Shown piece after piece: positions 26,718 to 39,400 of a stretch of DNA of 64,000 nucleotides. A program made the position numbers and the translations under genes. Within the stretch, counting starts at the first letter, position 1, and every line of letters starts with the position of its first letter. This stretch comes from Paulownia fortunei. Taxonomy: Eukaryota; Streptophyta; Magnoliopsida; Lamiales; Paulowniaceae. The notes under the pieces were generated by a model. That model was not told the DNA's origin and did no database searches. It saw only the letters and a list, made by a program, of their open reading frames with translations. Where the stretch lies: positions 1,736,001 to 1,800,000 of the forward strand of contig CM033115.1 of the NCBI GenBank assembly GCA_019321725.1, given 5' to 3'.

Positions 26718-29048
26718 CAGCTCTCCACATGCACATACACAAGAAACACAGCCGGAAACAGGACAATTACACACATGTATACTGTACATAAGATAGAAAG
26801 GTTTTACTGGTTCAGGTTTTGTATTTCACTCTACACATTTTGGTTTTGCAATCTCTTTTCTGTGCGATCCATACACAGAACCAACATAAATTATTGAAGT
26901 TATTCAGTTATTCAGAGACAACCGGGTCTTCCAGTTTCTGGGAAATATAATTAAATTAAGAGCTCTTAATGTACCAACTTTTTCTGGGAGAGTAGTTGAG
27001 CATAGATTATAGTTCATGTGTAATTTTATATGGCTTCTAGTTACCTTGTCCAATTCCAGCAGTCGACAGAGAAATTTGATAGGTACTTCACAAATTTCTG
27101 AAGTTGGAAGCTCTACTAATGGATGCTACAAGCTAGGTGGTTTCAATGTCCATCTTCATAATGTTTAATTGTTTACAAATATTTAATGATGATTTCCCGG
27201 ACTCAGAAAATAAGCAACATATATTCAGATAAATATTTTTAGTTAGATCCTTTCGTTTGAGATTAGATGATAAGCCAAACTACAGAGAAGAAACCACAAT
27301 CTAAAATAAGAGCTGAAAAGTAAAAACTGTGTAGAAAACCATATTCGACTTATGCGCTTCTAGGCATAGATATACTTTATCAATAATCCTAGGAAACTAT
27401 TTATCACACTTGCTAACAACTACTTGACATTCAGCTTCACCTAGCTAAAATGGTTTACTCAGCTTTATAGGGAAACCCATTGAACCCACTCGTAAAAAAG
27501 TCTAACTTTGGTATAGATATACAATATACTAAGGCATAATCGCTACCTTTCAATAGCTATTATGCAAATGAAATGAGAAGTAAAGCTGACTTCTTAATTG
27601 GATAATTTAAGAATTTTGACCTAGGCATTATGATATTCTGCCAGCCAATCAACAGAATAACTTCCCAGTTTTTAGCCAAAGAACTACATTACCCTATTAT
27701 TAGGGATGCAAGTATTGCATTATCTGAAATGTCTTTAATGTTCTCTTGTTCTTTCTTCAATAACCTTTTACCAAAAAAAATAAAAAATTAATCAAATTGT
27801 GTAATAAACATCTCATGTCATTTTCTTTATGGAGACATGTATGTTAATCATGGTGTTTGGATGCTTAAAATGAAATCCTTATAATTACAATTGATTAAAA
27901 TTCTACTTCAATATGGATTGAAGTTTATCAAAATTTGAACCTGAAGCTTCAATACTTTCAAATGAAGTTGGCTAACACTAGGGTAATTATACAAGTTTTA
28001 CATTTCTGATTCTGCAAAGAATCAGTGGTCCTTGTCGGCAAGACAAGTTGTACTTGCTGAATCGTTTCCTTTCACAAGGTTGGCAGAAATAGAATCATGA
28101 AACCTTAAGACATGTTTACCAATGTCAGAGCCTTCTAAGAAGATGGTTTCCTGTGTAAGGAGGTCCTTATTGAAAACTTAGTGCTTTTTACTTTCGAGCA
28201 CCATCAATGATTACATAGAAAACAAAATATCTCAGGCAAAAACCAACTTTTCAGAAATATTATTCATTATAAATGTAAAGTTTGAAAATACACGATAATC
28301 AGATTTGCCCCCAAAATAGAAACAATGAGTTCATGATTGACCATTATAATTGTATTAAGGATGCTTAAGCCTGACAAGTCATCCCATGGGATGATGATAC
28401 ATCTAAAGGGGCATCACATGATCACGATGTTTGACACAGATAAAAAAGCCATCCATATCCTTCTGGATATCCTGAGCGACAAAAAGAATGTAAATTATCA
28501 GGAACTTAAACAAAGGTACAGTTTTCTAGAGTCTTAAAGAGTCCGTACCAGAACAAACTAAAGTATAAGTGTCTCTACAAGTTTTACATCAAAGGTACAG
28601 TATTGATAGCTTTATGTTTGTCCAATTCATTCTTTTGATGTTTGTTCTATTCATTCTTGTTATCCCTATTAACTCCCTCCGCAACAACATGTCAGACATG
28701 GATTAGGCAAGAGCAGAACTAGTCTGAAACATAGAAGATTACCCAGCGCATTATCTGAAAATTAAAGAACTAAGAAAATAACTACGAATAGCGAAATTAA
28801 GTAGCAATCCTCAAATGTGTCAAGAAAGATGTGCCACAATAAACTGCTTGGGTATATTCCAGTCAAACCATTGACATTTTTTTAATGATTTTAAATATGG
28901 TTTTGAATAGACTAAGTCAAGATTTGTGATTAAAACTAAGAGAACAGCTCTGCTGAAGGTACTAAAATTGATTAAATGAAACCACAACAGAAATGCCCCC
29001 TGAATCAAGACTTGCAGATTTTAACAGAAATGGGAAGAACTTACGTCT
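26718..29048. other. Intergenic between the small-protein gene and SurE
   Basis: No gene accepted. The left part should hold the 3' UTR of the 61-aa gene and the right part (about 28800-29048) the 3' UTR of the minus-strand SurE gene. The ORF at 28337-28537 shows no family resemblance. Confidence 0.45.
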
Positions 29049-31604
29049 TTACAGGGCAGAAGAGAAGCATTCGGCCACACCTGGCAACCACTGTTTAAAG
29101 TACGCTTGGCTATCCATCTCTGCAGGAGACAAGGCACCTAGAGGACTAACAGTTATCTGCAACAAAAAGTGACAAATTAATCGTGGACCTGCATCACTTT
29201 CACTATGTACAACAACAAATTGGACATACATATCCTTCTTGAAGGGAACAGTAGTCTGTACCACCATCTTCCACTTGTGGTCCCCTTGCCTAAAAAAGGA
29301 TAGAGAGATAATTCCTATTACAACATAAAAAGAAAGGAAAATCGTCATAACACACCAATACTTCAGAGGATATAACTTATAATATTCCTTGTGCCAAAAA
29401 AGTGGGCAGTCACAGTAGTGGCGGAATAAATTACTACAAAAGGGACTAAGTATAAACAACAAAGAATGTTGAACCAAAACAAATTAAGAGCAATATGCGA
29501 GGAGCAACTTAGTTCACAAACATCAAGTGTAAAAAATTTACTGGCAAAGCATTGTGTTGATACAAACAAGCTATATATGAAGGTAAACTATGAAGATTTC
29601 CCGTAACTGAAGGAATTAATAAATAGCATATTTGAGAAAAATAGAACAAGACACACAACGCAACACTTCTGTTCATTTAAGTTTACAGTGCTTCAATAGT
29701 TACGTACCAGTATGCAAATAAACACACATAAACATGATTTCCAGAATTAGGCATTCACAATCCACTAAAATACTCATAATATAGAATAATGTTTAATCAA
29801 TAAACAGCAACAATTGAACTTACTATGCTATATCATCAATGCATCAGCCAGATAGAGTCACAAGGCCAGCCAAAAATCAAATACCACAAATTACTATAAA
29901 AAAATTTGGCCAGCAATTGAAAAGCAATGACATACCACAGTTTTTAATGAAAATGCCTTTCACGCCAAAGGGAAATTCAGAAATACATTAAAGCAGATAA
30001 AAGAGAATGAGTCATACTTCTCTCTTGAATAGGAGATGTTCATGTTTTGCACTCAAAGAGTCTGATTCAGAATATGATGATGAATTTGTCTCCATAGTCA
30101 TTGTTGATAACATTTTCCCTCCTTGAGCATCAGAAGTAACTTGTGTCCATCCCATTTTCACAATACTCTTGCCCTGCTTGGTCAGCCGATAACCCTGTTC
30201 AAGGACCAGAAAACCACCCAATTGTCCTCTTTCAATCAACTCAAAATAAAAAGCAAGAAAACATGCATGTAATATAATTCTTAACTATTATAATCCCTTT
30301 AGGAGAAAGGGAGTGAGAACAAATGGGAGGAAGGAAATATGTTTACATAGGAGTAGCACCAGCATTGATCACAAAACAAAAATATTAGGGATATCCGACG
30401 ATAATATTTATCGAAAAACACCAACTGTTCACTATTGCATGTATTTAGAGTAAAGCAGGCCCAAAACCTTGATGTGGTTATGTCAGCACCTTATCATAAC
30501 CACTCAAGTCAACAGAGGTGATGCTGCCAAAGCAAACCCAAAAGTTACCTTATGATTCGCGACATCTGTTGGAATATCTACATTCAGAAAACAGTTTTGA
30601 GGATAAGTTTTCATTTTGATTTCAGCCAATATGGCACAAATTATGGGCAAGGAAGCCTCTGCTGCAAGTGTGAAATCATTGACATTACTCCTCCCTTCAA
30701 CCCTGCAAGCTAGCAACAGTGTAAGTAAAACATTTAACTTCTCTAATGTCCATTCATAAGATGCAATATCAGATGGATGAAAATCTGAAAATTGCTTGTG
30801 CATCAAGCAGAAAGTAGTTACAGTAACTCATTTTACATTAAAGAAGTCCATTGAAAGAAAACCCTAGCCAATATAAATAGAGCATAATTTTGAAGAAACA
30901 TATGTTATGCGTACCAGTCATATGATATAGAGACAGAAGGTACTTCATTAAAAAAAGCTTCCCGAGCCCCTGCTACAGTCCCTGAATATATACTGCATTG
31001 ATCAAGATAAGCAGTCATTGCAGGCACGGGATATATGGTGACCAGGTAAACATATCATAACTACTTTGCCGACAGATCTATTATAAATGAATGCAAATCG
31101 AATAGCATGACTTTATATAATAGTTAAATCTCCTTCCGTATATTTAGAAGTATAGGCATTGCTGAGTAGCACCTTGTCAATTGAAAAACTTACACCATTG
31201 CTTACACATAGGCATCAACGGTGAATACTAGTTAGGTTCACATTACTGGATTTTAACATAGACAAAAACAGACAGAATGATCCTTTAAATACGCATTACT
31301 GCACTTTAATATAGAAAAAACTACACACAGAGAGAGAACTTCAAAGCAATTTCTATACCCAAAAACACATCATCCAGAAGTCAAATATAGATAATGATAC
31401 TAACATGTGATAACCGCAGTTGCTACCCATATTAATGCCACTGATTACCTGCAAAGAAAGGATTGGAATATGGAATTCTGTAAGCAACTCTTCTTACACA
31501 AATTGTGCACACACCAAGATTTGTAGAGAAGCCCGTCGGTTCACATAAATTATGAATTTAGCATTTCATGCAGGATGATAACCAAGAGATAGTTGTTCTT
31601 ATTA

Positions 31605-31637
<33 letters not shown>

Positions 31638-34096
31638 GGGAGAGAGAGAGAGAGAGTTGTTCTTCATGCTAAAGTGAATAAATGAAATGTAGAGCACATA
31701 GTGGGAAAACATAAATATTCGCAGGCAGCATTATTTGATCACCCTACGAGACGAAGGTACATTTTATCCATGTGTTCGGCCATTTGCAAGCAGGGAACAG
31801 ATGTTTGAAAACTTTAGGAAAAGGGTGAAAGAAAAACACAAATTACATACTACACAACGTTATTCCAGCTACTGGAACAGTTATTACCAGATCAGGTATT
31901 GAGGGGAACAGAGCTTTGGAAATTCCCAAAGATGTACAGTCTGCAGGAGTTCCTGCAAATAAGGTATCATTTAAAAAGCCAAGAAAATAATTAAAAAATA
32001 CAACAAATATTAAGTTACATCGCAAAAAATGCTAAGTAGTAGCTCCAGAAGTGTCTGTCATAAAGCAACCAAAAGTATAATCCTTCAGACAAACATTACT
32101 GAAGAAAAGCAAAACCCAGAATGTGCAGCTGTTAAGATTTTGTGTCGCAATGGTATTGCATGGTAAAATGTGCGCTATTAAATAGAATGCATGCAAAGGA
32201 TAAATTTAAAAAGTGAGTTAGAAGATAATTTTTCTGTTCCCAAAAAAATTAATTGAATAGTGGGAACTTTCTATGCATCTATTCCCAAATAAAATCATGC
32301 ATTAAATTCACATTATTACTTCACAATTTTAGGTGTTACGACTGGAAAGTTTGAAGAGCTATTAAAGTAATTGTCAAGACAAACACATAAAAAGCTATAA
32401 ATGATACTTTTAAGATCAAGATGCCAACCACAATATACAACTAACAGATTGTGCATCAGTCATTGGATTGATTCATGATTTAGTTTCAATTATGATTCCA
32501 GTGGAGTGATTATCTCGAATAGTTATTTGCACATATTGTAACTGCCCCACCTATAAATAAAGGTGATATTGTAATTTAGAATTAAGAGATAAATCTTTTG
32601 GGCATTTTGTTAATGGATGTAGGCAAAATGATCGAACCGCATATTCCTTTCGTGCTTTTTCTTTCTTCACTTTCTCAAGATATCTCTCTCTCATTCTCTT
32701 CATATTTAATAAATATGATTATAGAGAACATTGCAACTGACCAGAAACTGCAAAAGCAATTGCTCCATTGATTTCCACTGGCTTGGCAGAGATAGCATTT
32801 CGCCAAGTGATACTGTGACTAACGGCAGACTTTTCGCTGAAAAGTATCAATGTAAATGTAAGAAATAACAGAAGACCTCATCTGATGAACATTTTCCTAT
32901 ACAAAATTGGACTGCAAACTCATCAGCTTCGTGAGCCATTAATGGGGCATTTAAATGATTGTTTCACATGATCACAACCATAAAATGTGAACCAAAAAGA
33001 AATTGAAAGAATAGAGATCCAGAAATATCACTCCTTTCCCATAGATTCGAATTTGTAATATTCTTCACTAAATTCAAGCATAAAAATGAATTTGAAAAAT
33101 GTTAAAGTAAAAAAAATTCACAGAAGAAAACGCTGAATTCAGAAAAAAAAAAGAGAACAGAAGCAAGCACAATTTCATGGATGTGAGAGTTTCGGGTAAG
33201 CTGAAATTCATATAATTATATAGAAATAATGCATGAAAATGCACAACTGTGCGTACGTACAAATTGTGTGCTTATGTTTACAAAGACAATCTTTCTACAT
33301 TATGATTTGCACCTTGAAGCAAGTAATTAAAGGTCAACCACGACACCTGCTACAAATAATAATACAAAAGTCTCTTCACCACAAAATCTCATGTGGCATC
33401 AAACTCAATTCGATAATATTAATATTTTGTTCCTAACATAAGCTAGCATATTATTGCATTTTTTAGTTCAAGTACAATGAACTTACTCTTTTGATTTGTC
33501 ATTATGTCCCGAGGCATGCAATCTAAATTAATAGGTCAGCTTTCCGAAAACAAATAGAGAAAAAAAGGTAGCACATCAAACCATATTTTCAAAGAACTCT
33601 CACTAAATATGACAAAAGAGCTGGTACTGAAACAAAAAAAAAAAAAAAAAATGAAATCAGAAATTTCAAAAGCTCCACATTCTGTCTGTTCGTACAATCA
33701 ATCCCACAAACAAGCAAGCAAGAAGTAGAGAACCGCAAAGGGATAATTCTACGTTGGACCGAGCGGAACATACAGTAAGAGAAGACTGAACAAATAGCAC
33801 AAAAAACACATTAACATCGTTAAGCCCCGTGTTACATAGAATTTCCTCATATACACTAGCACAGATATAACATTCATATGTGAACACCAAAATTATACAG
33901 AGAGACATCTATATGATGCGTATCTACACTTATACACATACGAGTCAGGAGCGCAAACTAAGACGTGGAATCGATTAGAGGAGACGAGAACGCGAACTAG
34001 AGCTCGGAGGCCTGGGGCGTCGATCCCGTCGTCGTTCGTAACCATCACCGTAGGACGATCGCCGCCGCCGCAGCTCATTGTGCTATTATTCTCCAT
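29049..34096 (-). CDS. SurE-family 5'-nucleotidase / phosphatase
   Basis: Plant SurE survival protein, 311 aa; the family consists of metal-dependent phosphatases acting on nucleoside monophosphates. Exons on the minus strand: 34096-33942, 32836-32742, 31952-31888, 31448-31405, 30992-30915, 30702-30549, 30194-30018, 29289-29230, 29156-29049. All introns are GT..AG and the total of 936 nt closes in frame. Motifs: the N-terminal metal site [11 protein letters not shown] (D22, D23), [16 protein letters not shown] with the third ligand Ser (S55), [10 protein letters not shown] (84-93), [12 protein letters not shown] with the Asn ligand N111, and [12 protein letters not shown] (123-134). The C-terminal half includes [13 protein letters not shown], the acidic [15 protein letters not shown], and [12 protein letters not shown]. 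All expected active-site residues are present, so it is probably functional. No transit peptide is evident, so the cytosol is likely. It resembles Arabidopsis AT4G14930 from memory. Intron 3 holds an (AT)n(GT)n(GA)n microsatellite. Confidence 0.96.
31605..31656. repeat. Compound microsatellite in SurE intron 3
   Basis: (AT)n, (GT)n, GGGG and (AG)n follow one another inside the 31449-31887 intron. It has the same three-part make-up as the one in SEC14 intron 1. Confidence 0.9.
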
Positions 34097-34299
34097 TTTC
34101 AGTTTTTTCTTTCGTTCTTTTTGCCCGGCATATTACAGATTTTTAAGACTCCGCGAAGAATAAATAAAGGAGCCATAATAGTGTCGGGTATTGCTACGAC
34201 AGCGTTTTGCTTAGGCATAACTAGCAAGCTAGGAATAGATACTCTTACCAATGGGGCGCCTTGGGGGAATAATAGTTGCCATTATCTGTCTTATCACGC

Positions 34300-34475
34300 A
34301 GAGTTTTGAAGCTTTGAATCAGAGGGCAGCGGCAGTGGTGGTGGATCCCATTCAGAGTGTCAAAGGGAAGGTGGTAATTGATGCCTTTTGTCTGATTAAC
34401 CCCCAAACCATGATGCTCGGTCAGAAGCCACGACAGACAACATCCAACTTAGGGCATCTTAATAAACATCTATAG
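34300..34475 (+). pseudogene. RPN11 (26S proteasome lid deubiquitinase) fragment
   Basis: The frame [20 protein letters not shown], then [20 protein letters not shown], then [15 protein letters not shown], is close to the central part of plant RPN11 (PSMD14). RPN11 is the JAMM metalloprotease that removes ubiquitin at the proteasome. Only about 58 of some 308 residues are present. The catalytic JAMM motif, which lies just upstream in the real protein, is absent. Differences from the family as I know it include Val to Ala in RAVAVVV, Arg to Cys after DAF, and Glu to Lys in GQEPRQ. After HLNK one base appears lost, giving an early stop at 34472-34474. Homology begins straight after 'cttatcacgcag', which looks like a splice acceptor, so it may be a DNA-level exon copy rather than a processed cDNA. 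It lies about 200 bp upstream of the SurE ATG, in the opposite direction. Confidence 0.85.
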
Positions 34476-36309
34476 CGGAATCAATCATTTTAAAAGCAAT
34501 AGTTACAGCGGAATTTGTGATTCAATTTCACCTCTTCAAAGTATTGAGGTAAAAAAATTTAAAATTTTAAAATATAATATAGCGTAAATTAAAATATTTA
34601 AATTATCAAAAAATAAAAAATAAACTATCTATCCACGTAATGGCGCTATGCTTTAGTTTATTGACTTTAATTTAAAATTCTTTTACCCTTTGTTTCTAAT
34701 TTGTAAGAGTTGATATTTTTGCACTGTCAATCAACTTATTCTCACTAATTTATTGAAAAATATTTATTTAATTGATTGATCTTTTTATTCATTTAATTTT
34801 TTTTTATAAAACACTTATATTTCAAAAGATATTTTTGAAGTTTATAATATTTTGATTTTATATGTATTTAAAGTAAAGAATTCTTGAATTTTTAAAATAT
34901 TAGTGTGGAATTTTAATTTTAAATTAAATTAAAGTAATCCTTTAAAATATAAAAAGTTATATAAATTTCTCTAATTTATTTTAAAAATTTATAAATTCAA
35001 TTAAAACAATGAGTATACACATAGGTCTCGTCTACTTTTATGGATGGGATATAATTGATAAAAGTTATAATAAGTTGGAGAATATAAATTATATTATCAA
35101 TTAATATTATATGTATTTTGATTGATTGTGAGTATAATGTGTTTAATACAAAATTTTATCAAATGAATACTTGGTAGAATTTTGAGTTTGATAATTGTGA
35201 AAATAACAAAAATACCCTTAAATAAATAAGTTGAAATTGACTGCTCTCCCTCTTCCTCTCCCATTATGAACAGTGAAATCCCTCTTATTCCTTCTTCTTT
35301 TTCTTCCTTATTTCTTTCTTATATTCTCATTAAAAAATAAAAAAGTAATTAAAAAAATTAATGTGGATCTCTCGTTATTGTCACAACGATAATTTACCAT
35401 AATAATCAATCTCACACTAATAACAAATCAAAATTAAAATCATAACCACATGCAGGAGATGAGCTTTTCTTTCTGTGCCAATTTTCAAGAAACCATCAAT
35501 GGTGAGGTTGAGAAATGGGTTGTTCAAAAGGGAAGAAAATCTCTCTTTATAAGAAAACTGCGTCCCACACGAAAATTTTAAATTCAGACAGCAATTTTGA
35601 GACAAAAATCCATCAATTTATCCCCAAAATTCTAGTCCCTCCAATTACAAAAATAAAAATCAAAAAATAAATTCTCAAGAATAAAAAATAACATCAATCA
35701 AACTTGCAACTCGTTATACCAATAACTTGAACAGCTCCCAACCTCATCCACCAAATTCGGGCTCCTTGTTGAAATTTGTAATGGCGACCGACTTTTTAGC
35801 ACAGGATTGGAAATGGATATTCCAAGGATAAACACAAGGGCAAGGGCATGTGAATTTATATTGAGCTTTAGGGGTAAAAATGATAATTTAAATTAATAAT
35901 ACACGTTGGCCAAGCAGGATAAATGAATCACACCCCCGAGGGTCTGATTGTAATCAGACCAATTTTTTGAATTTGTGTGGGGTTGGATGATATCAACGTG
36001 CCGTCATTTGGGAAAGTAAAATTTGATTGAGTTTGATAATTTAGTAAATCGGGCCTTGACCAAAGTAAACAAGGTCATAGTATCTTATTTACATCATGAG
36101 AACTTGACTTTGCAAGATTTATTGAATAAATTCATAACATTTAATATTAAATTTTCTCATGTATCAGTATGTGAAGAGGGGGGAATCAAGGAGGGGAGAC
36201 TATTTGGCTAATCTTGCTTGTGATGTGGAATCATCCAAAGTGTGGCAGAAAAAATAGCTTCAAGGTAAATTATTAGGCGTAATTAGAACTGAAAAATATT
36301 ATTTTTCAT

Positions 36310-36480
36310 ATTTAGATTTAGAGAGTGTTTGTGTAAGAGTATAAATTTTTTAAAATATTTTATAGGATGATTGAGAATTTATAAAATATCTTAAAATATT
36401 TGATAAAAATTTTAGGAGACGAGTTTATAAGCTCTGAAAATAAGATGTTATAATTTTATAAGTTCTTTTTTTTTTTTAGA
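36310..36480. repeat. Palindromic repeat family A, partial copy
   Basis: Shares the 'gtgtttg..aaaatattttata..ggatg' and 'gagtttataagctct..gttataattttataagttc' layout with the family A copies at 24908-25278 and 43411-43705. Only part of the element is recognisable. Confidence 0.35.
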
Positions 36481-39400
36481 AAAAAAAACAGGAGTTCCAA
36501 GAATTTATTTTGGATGTTTTGGGGAGTGTTTTCAGAGAATATATTTGAAACAATATATATTATGAGAAAAATGAAGTAAATAACGTAATGTATATTTGAT
36601 TTTAGTTTTGAAAAATAAAAAAGGGGTTCAAAATGAGTCCAAACACTTATCATTATTAATATCTTATATGCTCCATCATCAAAATAGATAAATGTACGTT
36701 TATTTTCTTAAAAAAATTAAAAAATTAATTTTGATCATATTAATTATAAAATTATTATTACTAAGATCTTATCAGGTGTTTATTTAAACACTTCAAAAAT
36801 TTATTTTAAAAATGTGATCGAGTAATTTATTGTAAGGGAATAGTGCTGCATATTATGAGCTTTCTAGTACAACCTTCACAAGTGAAACAAATAATTGGAA
36901 AAATAGATTAAAATAGAAATTAAATTTATATGTTAGAGATTTTACACTTTTCAGAATTTATAATGTTGCTTTGAGAAATATATTTGGGTTTGAACACTTG
37001 AAAGACTATATATTAAAAACGACTTATATCTACTATTCCCAAGAAGAGAATCAATGATATTGGTAAACAAAATAAATAAGAGATGTTAGGCTAGTCAAAC
37101 TTCATTTCAAGATAGTTAAGAGCAAAGTGATCAATTACTTTATACTCGTAGAACTTGACATTTGACATTTGCTCATATTTGGGTGTCTCAATGACTACGA
37201 TGAGATGTATTTGTTATTTTATTGGGTAAATTTAGTTCAAGTTATAAAATATTGATTGTAGTAAATTTACGGTGATTAACATGAGCAATAAGTAAATTCG
37301 TATTCATAAAATAGAGCTCAAATTATTTAATTAGTTAAGTCGTGAGTTTAATAATATTAGGCAATTAATTCATTTTTCGTGTTTGGTTGACCAAGAAATA
37401 TAGAGTCTGGTGAGTTAGTTTGAGATCTCTAAATTAATAAATTAATTCTGCAAAGCTATATATTGATTTAATATTTTATTTTAAATTTAAATAAATTATT
37501 ATTGTTTTACACTCGGCGAAATAAAAAATTTTGCAATTTGGACTTATAATCATCTCTCGCTGAGTCAAACTATAAAATAATAATTTACTGATGTAAAATA
37601 AAATAAAAATTTGTCCAATTATATTTCAAGCATGCAAATTCGCAATATGAATCAAAACTAAATCTCATATGGGTTACATTGATATTAGACGTGTCTTGTA
37701 GAGATAATTTAACCTAAAGTGGTAAATAATAAAATATATCACCAATAAAAATAATTATACACAACCTTCAAAAAATGTGGCTCAACAAATGCATTCTCAA
37801 AAAGAACATAAAATCTAATTACCATGTGTTTGATGGTGGGTGAGCTTTCGAACCTTATTTTTGGCTTCTATGTGAGGTGTGTGATTGTACCCTAACAGGA
37901 ATCAACGTATTGAATGTCCACTTCAAGTATGTATAAGTTGTTGTCACACCAATATTTACCTGATAGTTAAATCAGAGGGAATGCCGACCACCCCAAAATT
38001 AATCAAGTCAAACATAACATTTGAATTATCAAATTAAAAAAAAAATTACTTAATTTACTTGAACACTCAAATATCAATATCTATTTATTCACCATCATGA
38101 CATACGATCATATTGCAAAAATAAATCCATAAGAAATGCAAGTAATAAAGCGTTTATTTAAACACATTGTAGAGCAATTAATTCATGAACCAACACACAT
38201 GAATGTAAAAACATGATATTTTATACATACAACAAATTTTGACCTATATAAATATTGTTACATACATTTTAATGTAAAAAAGAAATTATATTAATTTCCA
38301 CTGAAATTGATGAGTTAATATTCTCTCTATATATATATATATTACAGGGTAAAAAAATATAATTTAGATAACAAACGTATATAAATATTATCAAAACTTG
38401 TCACTCATTGGCAATAATAGGCATCACGGGCCAGAGAAGCGAACGCCTAAAATCATGCAATCGCAAATGCAAAATATTTTTTTTCTTAAAAGAGTTACAC
38501 ATGCCAAACGCAACCTTGCTGATGCAGGCACGGCACTGCACATGCCAGCTGGCCGCATCTGGGTCAGCATGTCGATTAGTCCTACCCGTACCTATTTGGC
38601 CGATGACATGAGCACCATGCACGACACGAGAGCTGGTGCGAACCACGACTCAGCAACCCACAGTGCGCCACAACTGGCAGCTTGATGTGGATGCTGACCA
38701 ACACCTTTTCTTGTGACTTGTACACATGATTTACGTATCTTGACCACTAATTTATTCATGCAATAAAAAAAATAAAATCAGGTTTGATTTTCAGCCCAAA
38801 CAAAAAAATCTTAAATTAAGGTTTGATTTTTCTTTCAACATATTCATTTTGTTTTTTTCACAAATTTTTAATCATGCAACCTACATGTGGAAAAAAAATG
38901 ATTGCCTAATTTTATGCTTTCGGTCTGATTTTGTTAAGCATAAATTTATGTTCATGCAATTTGATCACCAAAACAACGAGAATGAGTATTTTTGAATATG
39001 ATACTTAAATGAAAAATCATGTATAAATACATAGAAAGTGGATCGGATATACATATGCGTATTGAATATATGTTTGTTCATTTATTTCAGATCAAACTTC
39101 CTTATAAACCTAGCTTTGATCGAATGTGAACATCCCTTTGGGTTCTATGCTTCAAATCAACTATGAACAAGCATTGCTCGTCAGGGCGGATTATACCTCA
39201 ATTTATTTTAGTTCTTGGTGATGCTCTGAAAAAAAAAATGACACAGAGAGAAAAATTTAGGAGAGCCATAGAAAGAAATTTTAGGAAATAGTATGAGAGT
39301 ATACATTAATTGTCTTGTGCAATTATAATAGAAATTTGATATTTATATATGTATATATCTCTAGAAAAAAATTCAATTTAATTCGAAAATTTAATTCCAT

